Made by a program: the position numbers and the translations under genes. From Paragonimus westermani (taxonomy: Eukaryota > Platyhelminthes > Trematoda > Plagiorchiida > Troglotrematidae), in contig QNGE01000863.1 of NCBI GenBank assembly GCA_008508345.1, positions 150,966 to 214,965 on the forward strand: DNA of 64,000 nucleotides, given 5' to 3'. Of the stretch, positions 24,341 through 38,994 are shown in pieces. The stretch's first letter is position 1. Every line of letters begins with the position of its first letter. The notes under the pieces are model-generated. The model searched no databases. It was not told where the DNA came from and saw only the letters and a list, made by a program, of their open reading frames with translations.

Positions 24341-27300
24341 CAAGTAATATTCCGATGGTGAATTAAACTTGTAATGTGCTATCGATTACGATTATTCCTT
24401 GAATAAAAAATGTAGTCTCAGTGTGTCAGATGGCTAGAGGATTGACAAAACTCGTGAAAAAGTCTTCTACTTCCGGGAAAATTCGAATAAAAGTTTTTAA
24501 GCTTTCTTGTCTTATACAAGAAATACCATCTGGAATCATAGGTCAGATCTTTTGCCTATACGGTGCAATCCAGTATTGGTGAAATTCATCTTGATTTACG
24601 GATTACATTTGGCCTGTGACAAAGACTCAACAGCGGCTTGCTGAAACAACGGTGGTTATCAAGTGGCTTTGGAATAGTTGCCCCACTTTTCGTTCAAATG
24701 ATCGTTTGCAGCATTTGAACGCGGTCATTTAATTCGGCGAATTATTCGGTTGACGTCATTTCTTTAGTAAAACTGAGTTGCTTGAAAATAACCGAAAATT
24801 TCGAGTTGCTGCAGTACGAAAAGTTTATATATCATTTGTCGGTAACAATCCAACAAGTAACGTGTGACAACGGACCTGGGCTTAGCATTCACTTTGACGT
24901 TCGCAGTGGAGTCGATTGTACCACAGCAGCTGACTTTTCCGAACCACGTCTGGTAAGCTAGCTGAGCTGGAGGACATGCGCATCTTCACTTCACCTCTTC
25001 AGTACGTCGCGCGAAGCAAAGGCAGTGCGTGTGTACTTCGTTTTCAAGTAGTCCCCTCGGTTAGACAGTTTTGGTGAACGCCTACAAGGGATATTAAAAA
25101 TACAGCGGCCAGTGACTAGGATTGTTAATTACTGACTAAAGTGTTAGTTGGAACTCAAACAAGAGGGCCTGATGTAACAAACAGAGATATACGACGTAAT
25201 TTGAAAGATTTAAATCATGAAAATTAGTTCTGAATGAGAATCACAGACGTTTTCTGGACAGCAGTAATTCTTAACCAATTGGTAACCAAACGATAGGATA
25301 GAGTCGAGCCCAGCAATTGGCGTGAACGTTTACCTATCAATTTTGTTCGTTATCCTTGGGTTCACATTGGGATATTACGGAGATAGCAGCCAAAATGAGC
25401 AACTGACTGAGGAATGCAGCTTCCGGCGACTATATATTTGAAAATACCAGTTTCTAATGATCGTGCTGTTTTTTCTATACACAAATGCTTTACAAATTGT
25501 ATGGAACGTGTAGTAACCTGTTGATTGAACATAAGAAACATGGAATATGTAGACGCTAAAAAAACAAGGTCTATCTAACTCCGAATAATTAGTGATACTC
25601 GCGATTTAACAACAGAAGTCCCAGTGGACTAGAAGACAGTTTGTTAGCGGTGTGTGATCTGAATTCACATTAGCGGAAGACGTCCTGAGGCAAAGTAGTA
25701 CGTGATGGACTAATTGGAGTGCAACAGAAGAATGCTATAGTTTCCTGAGTTAGTAATGCAACCTCATACCGAAAACGATCTATTCTCTCATTTGTGTTAG
25801 TTCGACCCGCTTGGAAGATATGTTCGCACATTACATGAACAAATATTGTGTGGTCCTATTCTGCAGTAGCCCATAAAATTGACACCTGACAGTTGAGAAT
25901 GGACAGGTGGGACACGATGACCTCCGCCAGTTGTCAAATCATGGCCAAAAACTGGCACACTTTGTGTTACTGTCCGAGATAGTGTATTATTTTTGCAACT
26001 CGGAATCTTGCCTCCACTATGAGGCACATTAGAGGGATTCTTTTAAAATACCATCTTGGTACAAGCTGTACCAATAATTACCAGTTTGATTGTATAGAAG
26101 TACTTGACTTATACGAGTTACGAAATTGATGGATGAATATGAATAATCGCAAAGTGAAATACTGCTAACTGTTACCTTAAAAACATTGTGTACAGGAGTT
26201 TTGAAAGCCAGTTATCGTAACACATGTTAGAGCAGCTCAGTGTGGCTAGTTCTACATCAACTGACTTAGGTGAAACTCGCTCGTCGTATGTTTAACAATG
26301 ACATACTGTTGTGTCCGCAAAAGACGCTTGGCCAGCAAGTCGGTTTATTGCGCAAACTTCCGTACAGGTCATGTCAAAAACCAAACCATAAATGCGTACA
26401 CCCATTTGCATGACAGACATGCACTCACATACATTGGGTGACAGTAAGTTGTCATTCGCCTTGGTGAAAGTTCTCACACAGCATGTACACACTGTTCCGA
26501 TAGTCTCTTCTTGTCCGTCATGTTCGGGGCTTGTCCTTTTGTTCCTGAATGTCGCCTGTGGGTAATACACCACTCGTGAGTAGTATATTATTCACAACGA
26601 AACTGCCTGTTATACAACAATACAGTGTTTAGCAAAAATAAAGGGCGAACACCTCAGTGTAATACGATGTTACCTTTGACCATTAAAAACAAATAAGACT
26701 AACCCGAAGATCATCATCCGAAGCGTTATCTTGAAGAACGGTTTCAGAGGAATAGAAATAGAAGTCTTGAAGGAATTTTGGAGAGCACTTCTTACATATG
26801 AAACATTCATGGGATATAGGAATAAAAACGTGGGATGTTAACATTTTCCTGATGTGAGTGATTGAATGACAACCTTGGAAATGGACCAGTCACCAGTACT
26901 GATGCACACACAACCGGAAACCCTGAACAACATTGGGTGGAAAACCAGTTGACGCCCGATACACTGAATTGTATAGGTCCATTTATTTATCAGTTGATGC
27001 AAATCAAATGTTCATTTGCCAAACATCCGCGCAAGTCCAACGGTTTCTTTTTCACAAGCATTCGGAGAGTTAGTAAAATCTAAACCCTACTCACAATTTG
27101 ACGTAGCTTTGCTTTCCCCCCCAGACTATCCGCCATTTCCTTTCATTGTAAAGCTGATGGCGTTAACTAGGGAGGCATATTCTGGACATAAATGCCGATC
27201 TAAACCTCCACCAAGTTCGTGCAAGGCAACCTTGCCGACCAGTGTGTCGCTGACTTCAGATCCGGTATGATCGATAGATCTTATCCAAACACACCCACGC

Positions 27301-28772
27301 CCTGAAGTGAGTGATGCTCAAGTTGCAGAACCAATATCGGAAGAGACAAATTAACCCTTCTGTCAAGTCGGCGTCGTTACGACTGAGACCTCTCACAAAA
27401 GGTAACGTCACAAAAATTAATAAGGTGCGTGGGTGTAACTAACACTAATGGCATGCAGAAGTGTTACTGGAATAACTGAACTGAAGAAATTCTTTCAATG
27501 ATGGCCGCCGAGTAGGTACGCGTATATAGAAGATGCGAGCAAGTGTGGGTCATGTTCAGTTTGTAAGGGTTTTTACACTGGATACACGTTTCTGTATGAC
27601 TGGAATTTCTAGACCAGTGTTTCTGCTTCGCCTGGTACATCATTTTTCAGCAAGAGGATTGTTTAAAGTATCAAATGCACCACTACCTTTGTCAGTTTAT
27701 CGGTTTTGCAGTTTGAGTAAATAACCACAACAACATTGTGTCCAATTGTTTGGTTGACAAATCTTACCGCGTGTGCCACGATACCAGGCAAGTATATTTC
27801 TTTCAATGTCAGGACACTTGTGTAGATAGGCTAGAAGGAAGTTCGTGAACACACTATGAGGACACACCTTCATCACTTGCAAATTCGCAGATAAACCTCC
27901 AATCATCGTCGCTCCATTTATAGTGCGCTTGTAATGTGCTCTCTAGCGGAGGTCTCAAAATTCAAGCCACAAGTCTGCCCGGTTTCAAAAGTGCCTGTGC
28001 GCACAGAATGCCCTGCCTGATTTGGTTTCGATCAGTGGTCGCTTTGCAAATAATGTAATGATAGCAGGTGGTTACAAAACCACTAAGCGTACTACTACAG
28101 CACGTACTCTCACCTTGCTGACAAGAGGCAGACAAAGAATGAATGCATCATAAGTTCACCAATCTTTTGTACAATGCATAGTCTTAGGCAATAGAAACAC
28201 TTCACATCGTGTAAAGAGAATGGTACGGACGAACTCATTCGTACGCGGTCGGAGAAATCGCAGAAGGCTAAAACCAACCATCGCTGTTCACTCGAACAAA
28301 GTGGTGTATCAGCGCAGTGATCAATCAGTCAGTCTGTGAATCCGGTGAATAGCATAGGTGTGGTCTGCGACGATGGATAGAACGTTGGATAAGCTCATCC
28401 AGCAGAGATTCAGCTACGTCCCACGAAGTTGATTATGGCTCTAGGTGCTTTCTGCGTACATCAGTCCGCTAAAATTGGTCCATTTTTGGGAGCACAATTA
28501 ACACTTGCGATCAACTGCGTGAAACATCGCAGGGCACCGGACTCAGAAGTTGCTCGTGCTCATTCAACAGACAGCGTCCATCTATGCCCTAGGAGTTAAC
28601 ACTGTTCCGAAACTCTTGAGTTAGCGCAGCTGTTTAAATGAACAAGGATTAACAATCACATTATATTGTCAAAAAAATGCTATCCCTAATAAGTAGGCAA
28701 CACACCTGCAAGGCGCAAACCGAGTTCACCAAAACCGTAGCCATAACGATCGCAGTTCCGCAGTTATTATAT
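24341..28772. other. Gene-free stretch
   Basis: No gene or clear repeat. A Cys-rich minus frame at 26292-26573 opens at GTG, not ATG, and follows a possible acceptor; its product is not recognisable. Confidence 0.45.
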
Positions 28773-29400
28773 ATGACAGCAGTGTGGCCACTTACACTGA
28801 CAAATCCTGCACTGTGTGACTGGTTATCAATGAACGGTGTTCCTCGAAAGTATACGAAAATCATGATTTTGTGTCTCACTGGGATCTCCGATCAGGGTAG
28901 TGCTTATGACTGCTTACTGCTAAACATGAGCACCTCTTGTTGGGCGCCACAAATTTACCCCGCTTCCTCTCCTCTGTAGCTCAAGTTTTTAATAAACGAG
29001 ATTCCAAAGTGTACTTAGACAGACACTGAATACGATGGAGTGAAAATGCTTCTGAGCATTGCACTTCGAGTCAAAGAGGATGCACAACACACACGCTCTC
29101 TTTCTTGCAGATAAACCATCAGAGGTATTTGAAGAGTTCGTATGACTTAAAAGGTGCATCGGCGCTGAAAGAATGTTTGGTGGAATCACAAGTTTAGTAG
29201 CTAGAACTCCGACGGCCAAATTACTCAATTTCAGTCGTCACTATGATCTTAGCCCCTCTGTGAAAGACCATGTATATGGTTTTACTGTAGAGTTAATCTT
29301 ATTGTATGGCTGCGAAACCCTGATAGATCTCCACACAGTAACCCCTTCAGACCGTCAGCAGTTTCAAAAAACTAAAAGGTATCTAATGCGAACATCTTTT
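28773..29400 (+). mobile_element. RTE/CR1-type LINE reverse transcriptase, decayed
   Basis: Plus-strand blocks run in RT order: a LCDWLSMNGVPRKYTKI stretch (before motif B in intact elements), WAPQIYPASSPL then a stop then LKFLINEIPK, matching GVRQGCP.SP.LF.F.I.EI; then, after a deletion that removes the catalytic ADD region, SEVFEEFV*LKRCIGAE and MFGGITSLVA with PSVKDHVYGFTVELILLYGCET, the usual KGRVYN...SVLLYGCETW block. Same kind of element as at 10.6-11.5 kb but on the other strand and independently broken. Downstream 29401-29700 may hold more of its 3' part, not recognisable. Confidence 0.82.
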
Positions 29401-29984
29401 GATCAGCAAAAAAATTGTTCTATGTGTCCTAGAGACAAAAATCTCTTCTGACAGTTGAAACTAACCGTAACCTCAGCTAACAGGCTCAGTTACGGAAGCT
29501 CAGTCTCTGATCACCATGTCTTACTTTGAGTGTCAGTTATAGAGGAGGCTTGAAGTGGTAATTTGATGACCATCCTATGATTTCGGTTTGGGGATTCAAA
29601 GCCTATTTCCCTAACACGTTTTCTATATTCATACCGGTGTCCGAAGAAAAGTGAACTTATTTGGTTAAGAATGTCGTTTAATAGGGTTGACAATAAAACC
29701 GGAGGCATTAACGCTGTGCAAATTTATGTGCATGGGATCCTCAATTTTTTCGTAATTTGTCTACATCTCTCTATTTATCGTCTGATTTAACTTACAATTC
29801 GTTCATATCTGTTCACTGGAGTCATGTGGACAATACAGTGGCAAACAAGCCTTGTTTATGATGTTTAATCGCCAGGATAATTGCAGTACAATAAATACTA
29901 GAACAACAACCGGGGTGAATAACAAAGTCGGTCACTATAGAGTGTGCACTGCGGCTTCGCTGCCATTTACGCATCTTGTGTTCC

Positions 29985-30047
29985 GAATCGCGCGTTTGAT
30001 TAACTGTGAGCCAGTGTGCGCATGAACTTCTTCTGAAAGCAAAGGTT
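29985..30047 (+). repeat. Short dispersed repeat, copy 1
   Basis: The text tgattaactgtgagccagtg...gaacttcttctga...gcaaaggtta recurs with changes and a 12-base insertion at 62955-63015. Confidence 0.5.
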
Positions 30048-32413
30048 ACTGTTTCTATATTTGTTGTGTTGCAATGAGCTCGGTGATCAAACACTGAAAA
30101 CAGATCCTGTACGCTATTTTGTCGTTCTCACAACCCATAATTGTCTGTCGTATGCCGTTTTATGCATTCCATCTGTTATGGTTGTACGAACTATATATTA
30201 CACGTAAGTGGCTGAATAGGCTTGTGGTTCGATTTTCACATATTCCAGTAAGTTTCATAGTTTTTTTAAACAAAATATTACCTAAGTTAGCTTGTTTTAG
30301 TACGCCTGAACAATTGCCCACCACTCTGTATCTCACGAATGTATCAGCTAGGAAAGTCGACCTACTATGCGTTTTAGCCCTTGCTAAAATAGACCATTAA
30401 ACGTCACATAAGTTAAAAGTTGTTCAGCACTAATTCATTTCTATGCGTTTGGAGAAGAAAACTAAAATATCAGAGGTGACACAGTTAGAGGGCCAAGTTG
30501 GCACACTGTTTCGCCAATGAGGCTAGGAAAACGCATACTACCTAATCTGTCTCAGGAATGGAACTTACTGATTTGGTGTGGTTTGGACTCAGCTCATTTC
30601 GCATTTGCCTTCATATATCCCCTAATTCCGTTGGAGTTCACTAGAATTTAACATTGCGGATAGATCATATAAGGTTTAGATAAACACCCCTGGCTGTCCA
30701 GTCGAACGTATGTATTCAGTGAAGAAACAGTCACATTGTTGTCTTTCGATAATATCCCGGAAAAATATGTTGTCTGTATCATGCTATAGAAGGACTGGAA
30801 ACCCTAAATCGTCTATTGCTTACATAGGAATTATAACTTTCCACATCGACCAGAAGATTCAGTTTATTACGCACCAACTGAACTAAACCTCAAACTCAGC
30901 TGTTATGATGTATGACATAACCTACTGTTCATCATTGTGCCGATAGCAGCATCGATACCGCCCAGATACAAATTTCTTCCTATGCTGACAGTAACGGCAG
31001 GACACTAGTTTCTGTTCACCTACGTTTTATGAAAGACGACACTTCTTTCCTCTGACAGTAAGGTCAAGGTTATTCACAAAAAAAGCAGAAAATAACCTAC
31101 CTCAACGTTGGAAGTCGTACTGAAGGCGCGTATGCGGTCACTTTCATTCGGTGAAATGTTAAAATGCGTCATCCTTTAATCCACAAAATATTGCACTCTG
31201 AGGCTTGACGAAATATGGAACAATCCGTTCCATGTAAAGTTAAAATGGTTGGTCATTCAGCCTCGTACTCTCAAGTTGTATGAGCAGTACCTCGACCACA
31301 GTGTACACAAGACCATCGTCTGCTTTGTGCATGTTGGTGAATCTGTTCTACTCGTCAGTCACTGAAATCAGCAATCGTATTTTTTGAATCATTGTGGCGG
31401 ATGTTTCCGGTAGGGTAGATAGTTTTCACATCACCACCTTAGACAATTCCCACCATGCGTAACCAAATATTGCTTTGAAATTGCAGCTATAACATAAGCT
31501 TTGTTGATTAAAATGTACGGAATACATATTTTATCAGTTGTTGCTTCGTTTGGCTTTTTTAGTGTGGTTGCGTTATGTTGTAGGTCTGAAAAAAGGGTAT
31601 TGTTGTCCACTAAGGTCGTATTCACACGAGTGACATACTTATAAACTTGAAGCTACCTTGAAAATACCCCGATAATTTTCAGTAAAACTGACAAAAAGTT
31701 CCAGAGTATTGGTGGTTAATAAAATTTACTGCAGGCACTAGATTTAAGGTTTGCTCTAACTGAAGATCGTCAGTATTGCACATATCTGACATTGCCACGA
31801 GTCACCCTCTATTTCGAGTTCTGATAAAGAAACCACATTGGCTACAGTGCTTCTGTCCTCACGTTGAGTTTGACGAAAGTATCATAACTGAACACTCGTC
31901 CACCTCTACGCTTGAGTAAGTCTCAGGATGCGCGAACTGTTTGACAGCAAACAATAACTCACTTGTCAATTCAGATTCCCCATTACGATTAGGACTTCTC
32001 AATAAGTTGAAATTGGAAAATCTGTCAAACTTGTTGAATACTGTGTTGACCACCTAAAAGTAATCGTGAAGTTCGCGTAAAATTGAATGTCGTGGCCAGT
32101 GCGAGGGCCGTTTAATTCATAGCGGTAAACCACCAATTCTTATAAAAATCAGCGAGACGCCACAGATTATCTCTAAAAACAATGCGTTGCTAAATACTCA
32201 CTTCCGTGACTTTTTAATATGAACAAAGGAACGGTTAGTTTTATTCGAGTTGACAATCGTACACAATAATCAAATCAGACATTCATAGTTGATTTTTTAA
32301 TTGGTAACCATTACTGTAGATTAGCAACTCCATCCAACCACCGGATGCTTTAAAATATCTGATTAATGCCATTCAAATAACAACGTCCCTTCTAATTTAC
32401 AAAACTGACTGAT

Positions 32414-32437
32414 ATGTCAGAATTTAAATTCTGACAT
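32414..32437. repeat. Perfect 24-bp palindrome
   Basis: Two arms of 12 bases, reading atgtcagaattt and its exact reverse complement with no spacer. May be a protein-binding dyad or chance. Confidence 0.85.
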
Positions 32438-33069
32438 TTCGTACTAAACCCTTATTCATGATTCCACCAAATTGCCGTTGCGATTCATTAGCATCGTTTA
32501 CATCGACTCACGCACATTCTTCCATGAATTTTGCATTGCTCAAAGAATGTCGATTCCGAAATGTTTCAAATCATCCATTTGTTTGAGGAATAGTCACGAA
32601 GCAGATTTGTCAACATTTGTGAGTTAGATTTGCTTGCTGATGTTGACAGTTTTCGACTACACAGCAGTTAACGAAAGCATTTCTTAAAAAGCTGTTTTAT
32701 CACACTAGTTTGGATAATTATCTCACGTGAAGAGAATTGTGCACATGTGGCGGTCCGCTAGTATATTTGTCACCGGGAAATACAACACTTAGTTACGTTA
32801 TTTGTGGTGGAAGGTGTAATGCTTGTTCAATGTGTTCATCGGAATGTCATCTACTCCCTTGATCCCATTGGCCTTCAGTAATCTAGCCTTCAAAAGCACA
32901 CCCAAAAATATCTTTAACAAAATTAAACATCCACTATGTAAACATCAGTCGCACATTCGGCCTAAAAATCTATGACTGAACAGCCATGTATACAGGTTTT
33001 CCTTGATAGCATCCAGTGATAATTCACTCTGGTAACTGTACAAAGACTTATACTGTTGTGAAGGTGTGA

Positions 33070-33130
33070 CGTTGACGGTTTGATTCCAGGCTAAAGCACT
33101 GAGTTTCTCATCATTCACCTGATTTTAGTT
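33070..33130 (+). mobile_element. SINE-B fragment (weak)
   Basis: A B-box-like ggtttgattcc (33077-33087) followed by aggctaaagcactgagtttctca tracks ccgaagccctgacttttcaca of SINE-B. The head is too changed to trace. Confidence 0.35.
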
Positions 33131-36100
33131 TGTGCACTTACAGTTCTGACAGTGTTCGTGCATTTGGTAGGTCGAATTTATGGTTTACACGTCCGGTTAT
33201 TCCTCAGGTTCTGTATTTAGACAGGAACTGTTAAATCACCAATCGATATGGCATAATCAGGTCTGAGGTACACGCGCCGATGAAGTCGCTTCCATCGACG
33301 AGTGCTCTTAGCAAATTCGACATCAAGTTCTACAAACAACCGGAAATTCACGCAATCTATAGCACATAGCTAATCAGATACGTCGCCCTTCAAAAGTGAG
33401 GAGCTAGGAAACATCACTGGAAAGCAAGCCAACCAGACCAAGGAGCCATTAAGGCGGTTACCTCTTCACAGGACTTAAATAGTCCTAACCCAAATTAACG
33501 CTACCAACACGTGTTACTCGAAGCTAATGATGAATTAGAGAAAAACTTATCATTCTGTTTCTTGTTATCCTCTTAAGTGTTCTGCTTGTACTCGATTATA
33601 CAAGACAATTCAAAGCCTCAACCTGTCCGGTCCTTCTTTATCTGATTTAGTTTCTGTTTGGGGCACGTAGTTAAAGACATACCAAACGCTCTCACAAGCC
33701 AGGTAGTCTATCTACTTCATTCTGTTAGAAAATTGACATTGTATTATTTAAACAAACGTGTTTACCCCAGGCTGACGGAGGTGTATTTCGAATCGATACA
33801 ATACACGAAACATTATGTCAGCAGATTTTCCTGCGATGGATCACATCCTACTTAGTGGTGTATAGTCGGCTTCACGCACATCTGGAATGGAACGCGTCAC
33901 TTACGAGTAAGGGTCAAACTATATCTCTGAGTGCCGTTTTTAGGGGTTGGAGAATTGTAAGGGAGTTACTTCCATTAATTTACGTACTGTTTACATCTAC
34001 AGACTAAGTTTAAACAGGCATTTGAAGTTGGCAGGCGAACAAGTCCATATTTTTAACATCCTTAGAAAGATGTTCTATGAATTTTTATAGGTATATTGTC
34101 CCCGAGACGATCAACGAGATAGCTGACAGCCAACTCAATCTAAATGACTCATGTGAATTGCATGTGCGCCAAACAATGAAACTGCAATAGGCACAATTAA
34201 GGAACCAGTATTGTTGTTTGTCTTTCTGTGCTCGATCGACTGTCATGATTGAATCCACAGCTTGTTACTAAATGAAATACATTGCAGACGAATTACAAAC
34301 CCACACATGTCAAAGCACAAATGATAAATATTAGTATTCACTTCAAGTCAACCAAGTGAGCAAAACTTTAATTTTTTGCGCGGAATCGAAGTGGCGGGAT
34401 TAGTTATCTTAATAGAGTCACAAAATCCAATATCAGACTGGTGGTCACGGTGGGTTATAATATTCAAGAAGCTAATTTATAAATCCCATCATCCAGCATC
34501 TGGCCCACCTGTTAACAACTTGAATTTAAACAGGTCTGACCAAACCGTATGTAGCAAATAGTAAACAATGTCATATTTGGTAATAAAATAGTGATGGTTA
34601 AACTGTATTACATCGTTAACGAAGTTAGACTATTCGTATACTGGATAAAGATAAGCAAAACCATATGAAACATGTTAGTTTAGTAACCTGTGCATTTTGT
34701 AGATGCGTCACACCTAGATTGGGTTCGGCAGTTTATATTTGTTCCGATTTTATTTATTGGCAGTTGGCATCAGTTACTCTGTGGATTAAATGGGATCACA
34801 CCTACGAAAAGTCGATCACGAATGACATTTGGCAGTACCCTTAAGCTTTAAATTGAACGGTTAGATTTACCGGAATTGGAAAAAGTACAAGAGTTGAATA
34901 TGCTTTGGGATTATCGGTGTCCTTTTAGTTCACTACAACCAATTCATCTTAATAGATTTTCCAGATTCCGTGCTTTCTAACGTGATTCCCAATGGACTAA
35001 TCACCTAGGGTCAGTTTGCTGCAGGTTAATCAACTCGAGGTAATTAATCTCTGACCCAGTTCATCTTGAGGCAACCAAGGTATGTAGCATCAAACGTTAT
35101 AATCGTGTTTGACTGCGGTTACGATATCAAGCAGTATCAGTAAATGGGGTTATATCTGATAGATGGGTATTTCTGGGGTGTTTCCACCATGATATAAACC
35201 TCCTATTGCATTAAACAATTGAACAAGTGAGAAAGCAGTAATCGAGAGGGCTCTTCAGATGGTATGAACTTCACATAAATTACTTTGAATGCTAGTCCGT
35301 ATGATAGTAGAATGTAAGGAACGGTGAACTTGAAACTTAACTTTGTAGGCAATAGTTGGAAGAAGGTATCTGGAATTGCCCCGTTTCTATGTGCAGTTTC
35401 CGGCAATCCGGGTACATTTCATGCTTCTGCTTTCCCAAGGTCATCCTGTAGATTAACTTTTCAGACTACGTCTGCCGGGAAGAACTGCAACGGAATCAAG
35501 TGAATGGATGATCCAAATATTTTATCATAAATGGTTTCACTCATTTATTCGGTTCTGCCTGATATACGGCACCTATTGTGCGTACCGTACAAAAGGACCA
35601 GAATTAAATGTGAGCTGCATAAACGCACTGAAAAATTGACCCACGCCGATCGAAACCTGTATCCACTCAAGAATAATAAATTTCAAGTGGAAGTAAGTGT
35701 TTCTTTCGACACAATTTATGTGAAAACCTAGGGGTTTCTTTCCATTTCTCTATTGAAAAGCATGGCAGAATAAAGCGGTCTTACACAGTTCCAATGTATT
35801 CACAGATCCTAATTCATTCCAGAATGAAACCATGTAACTAAGAGATATATGTTACCAGGTAGGCGAGCACGAACTTACTTCATTGTGTGTCTGATTAGTT
35901 AGTAATGGTAGCGTCTTAGGAATGCATGCTTGGTTAGATATTTTGGATTGGTGCAATGCAATAACAGAATTCCGCGTATCGATTCTCCGGACGTTTTTAT
36001 CGGATGGTGCTCGGTTTTACATCGAGTACTGTGATGACAGAATCTTCAGTGTTATGGACATGATTCGGGATGACCACTGCCCACTCAATCAGCGTTGGAT

Positions 36101-38994
36101 GATTCTATAATCAACAGTTCACTGAAAGCACATCTAGTTAGTAAACGCGAAATTGTAACCAATTCGGAGCTCAAGTGAAGTTTTTTGAATCCCACGTGTC
36201 GAAAAGTCATTTTCAACTTATGAATACATCCCAAGCACACCAGACGTGCCAGCGATGGTTTTTGAAGGGAAAAGCTTAAAAAAGCATAATCCACGCACTT
36301 CTGTTTGTCGAATTTCGCTACCTATCTTCAGCTACATAATGCAGCGTTGGTACTCATACAGCACAATAGAACACGGTGTGTGCAGACCAATGCCAAACCA
36401 CATGCACTCACACGAAAGCAATAAGAATCCCTTGTTACCACAACAGTTTCAGGCCGGTGACCGGGTTTTCCCTCGTGCAAGTAAGACAGCAACAACGTCA
36501 GCAAATTAAAACGGTTGTCGACTGCTTGTCACGTAAATTACACTGTTGCCAAGGTCGTGGTGACCCCAAGTTCAAAAGTCAGCAAGTGTCGTGCGACTGA
36601 ATCTGCTGGCTACGGGTGCTGTACCGGTTGCCAAACAGCCGTTGTCAAGACTTTTTCATCTCATTCTTAACCGGAGCTAGAACCGGCTGGGTTACTTAAA
36701 CCTATAAACTACCGTTCTGTTCTCGTCATGTAGGTGACCTGACACCCGCGTTTAGAATGCGGTTTGGAATACGAATTTTGTGGCGCTTTCACCGGCTAAA
36801 TTAGTATTCCGTTGACTGAATAAAACAACGTGATAGAGGCCGATAGAATGTTCCCCAATTTTGCGGTCACTTTTGTTGCATAGGTTGTTTCAGCACTGCA
36901 TCAGCCTTGTGAGCTGGATGAAAGTGACTCAAAGGTATGTTCATGTTGCAGCATGTTCAGGCTTTCTGTGTCGCTCACGAAATGTACAAACATAGTTATC
37001 CGATTACGACACTAACTGTAACTGTCGTAATTCATCATGTATGAGCACATTTTCTTGGTATAATAGAGTGAAACACAAACCGGAGAACGTTTATACTAAG
37101 GTGGTGTGAACGGTGAAACTGTAACTACCGAAAAACCCATGTTGCATTAAGGAGCTTCATCATCTTTTAAATTGAGTATGCTGTGTTAGGACATATTTGA
37201 CGGCTAAAGGATTGGAAACGCTCTGCGTCTTTGATATTGCAAATAACGATGGATACTACAGCTAGTCTTCAATGACATATACTCATCTCTTAGGTGATAG
37301 TTCAGCCATGAAGATGTGTTCCACAACCGGGCCTAGAGGATTCTTTACTGTCACAACATCCTACATTTAAAAATCTTACTCCTGGAATACAAATTACCTG
37401 TTCGAAACGTACAATAAGAGCAGTTGCTTTATGCTTCAGGAAGACGAATCAACTCGTAAATGTTCCATAGCAATCCATCCAACGATTTCACCCTCAGAGG
37501 GTCCTTTGTGGATAGAGAGTTGATATCCATACTCGCTAAATGACGTCGTTTGATGTTCATTAGTCCCAGAAGGTTCAGTATTACGGTAGCATTTTTCACG
37601 TTGAACTGAATGGATGATTTTTTGCCTGTTTAACCAGCTATACAGACATTTTTGTTAATAAAAGCTGCCTTATTTATGCCAAAAGTGCTGAGTGCATTCT
37701 TGGATGGAAAGCTTTATGTAATACTGTTTGATTTGGTTAACCTCTCCTAAAAGTTTCCCGCAAGATCATTTCTTGCAGATTTTCGTTGATTGCTAAGGTG
37801 TGCACAGCACGTTTTTTGTATAACAAGCAGTTCCACCAGATAGTTCAATATTAGCTAAGGCCGTTTTTTTAAAAAAATGATGTCTGCGATGTTCGACGCA
37901 TTTTATCCCTGATTTGTCGAACCATAGTAACCTGCTGTCGTCCTTTGACTGCACCCTCGGCGGTTGCTCGATCGGTCAGGAATTGGTACATTCCGACGAC
38001 AAAATGAAAAACGAAGAAATGAACTGCTTATGAGTTAGTCTGCAAATGGTCATAATTTCGCACACATGGTTATCGGCAAACCAGTTAGTCGCATTTTGAT
38101 ACCTACTGTTAGCAGATAAGCAACGGTGCTTTGAAGAGCAATGGACGGTGAAAAAAAGAGAGAAATAATTGCAATGGTTGACTTACCACCAACAGGCTGC
38201 GAGTACAGTGAAAACGTCGATACTTGCTATATCTGGACAGATGAAAATGAAGAGCGTCTGTAAAAGCTAGAGGTCGTCTGTTCAAAGGTTGACATACAAA
38301 AAAAGAATCCCATTGAGACTGTTGATCTCGTATCGATTGGCTTGGGGTGTTTTCGAGTAAAATGTTCACAACAGTCCTCGTGACTAATGAACTAGTTGAC
38401 AAATTGGACTCATTGGGTATAACTACGGTACAATTTATGCAACGATCCCTGGTAATAGCATGATATTTTAGTGTTTGATTAAAAAATTTCATTTCATTGC
38501 TTCAGTTTGATATCTCCAGTAAGAGCTACACACCCATACTTGATGAGCCGGATATCACACAAACAGCTAACGGTCCTAATCGGTTTCAGTAGGGAACATA
38601 TTACTGGAGTAGAGTTGTTCAAATATTACTTCACTTGAACTTGTCGAACTAGAAGGGAACTGCCGATTAGACAAACAATAACAGTTTGCTTATATGTTTG
38701 TACATAAGAACAGACGAAGTTTAAATCAAGCAGATATGTTGCATAACAGTATGGTAGTCACTGGTAATTGGTCGACTACGTGGGTACAATACACTGGACA
38801 CAACCCACACCTAATGGCACTGTCTGCATTCAACTAGACATACAACAGAGTCACTGAGCATTATCGTGAATGAAACTCGAGCAGTACACTTCTTTTTGAA
38901 ATGTAACTATTCAGCTTCTTGAGTGGACAAACGTTTGACGTTAAATATATCTGATGCCTTCTGCGAATTTCTACTTTTTAAACCAATCGTAGGC

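Larger units (their letters stand above)
29401..38994. other. Mostly gene-free stretch
   Basis: No gene seen. It holds a short dispersed repeat near 30.0 kb, a 24-bp palindrome at 32.4 kb and a SINE-B fragment at 33.1 kb. A frame at 36246-36509 contains QFQAGDRVFPRAS, faintly like a retroelement integrase end, but too short to call. The 127-codon minus frame at 38109-38492 is not recognisable. Confidence 0.4.

Noticed and set aside
26292..26573. Cys-rich minus frame as a secreted protein
   Set aside because: Opens with GTG, no signal peptide; at most an exon, with no partner exon seen.
36246..36600. Gypsy-type integrase C-terminal fragment (QFQAGDRVF)
   Set aside because: Only one short motif-like stretch and no supporting chromodomain, integrase core or LTR nearby.
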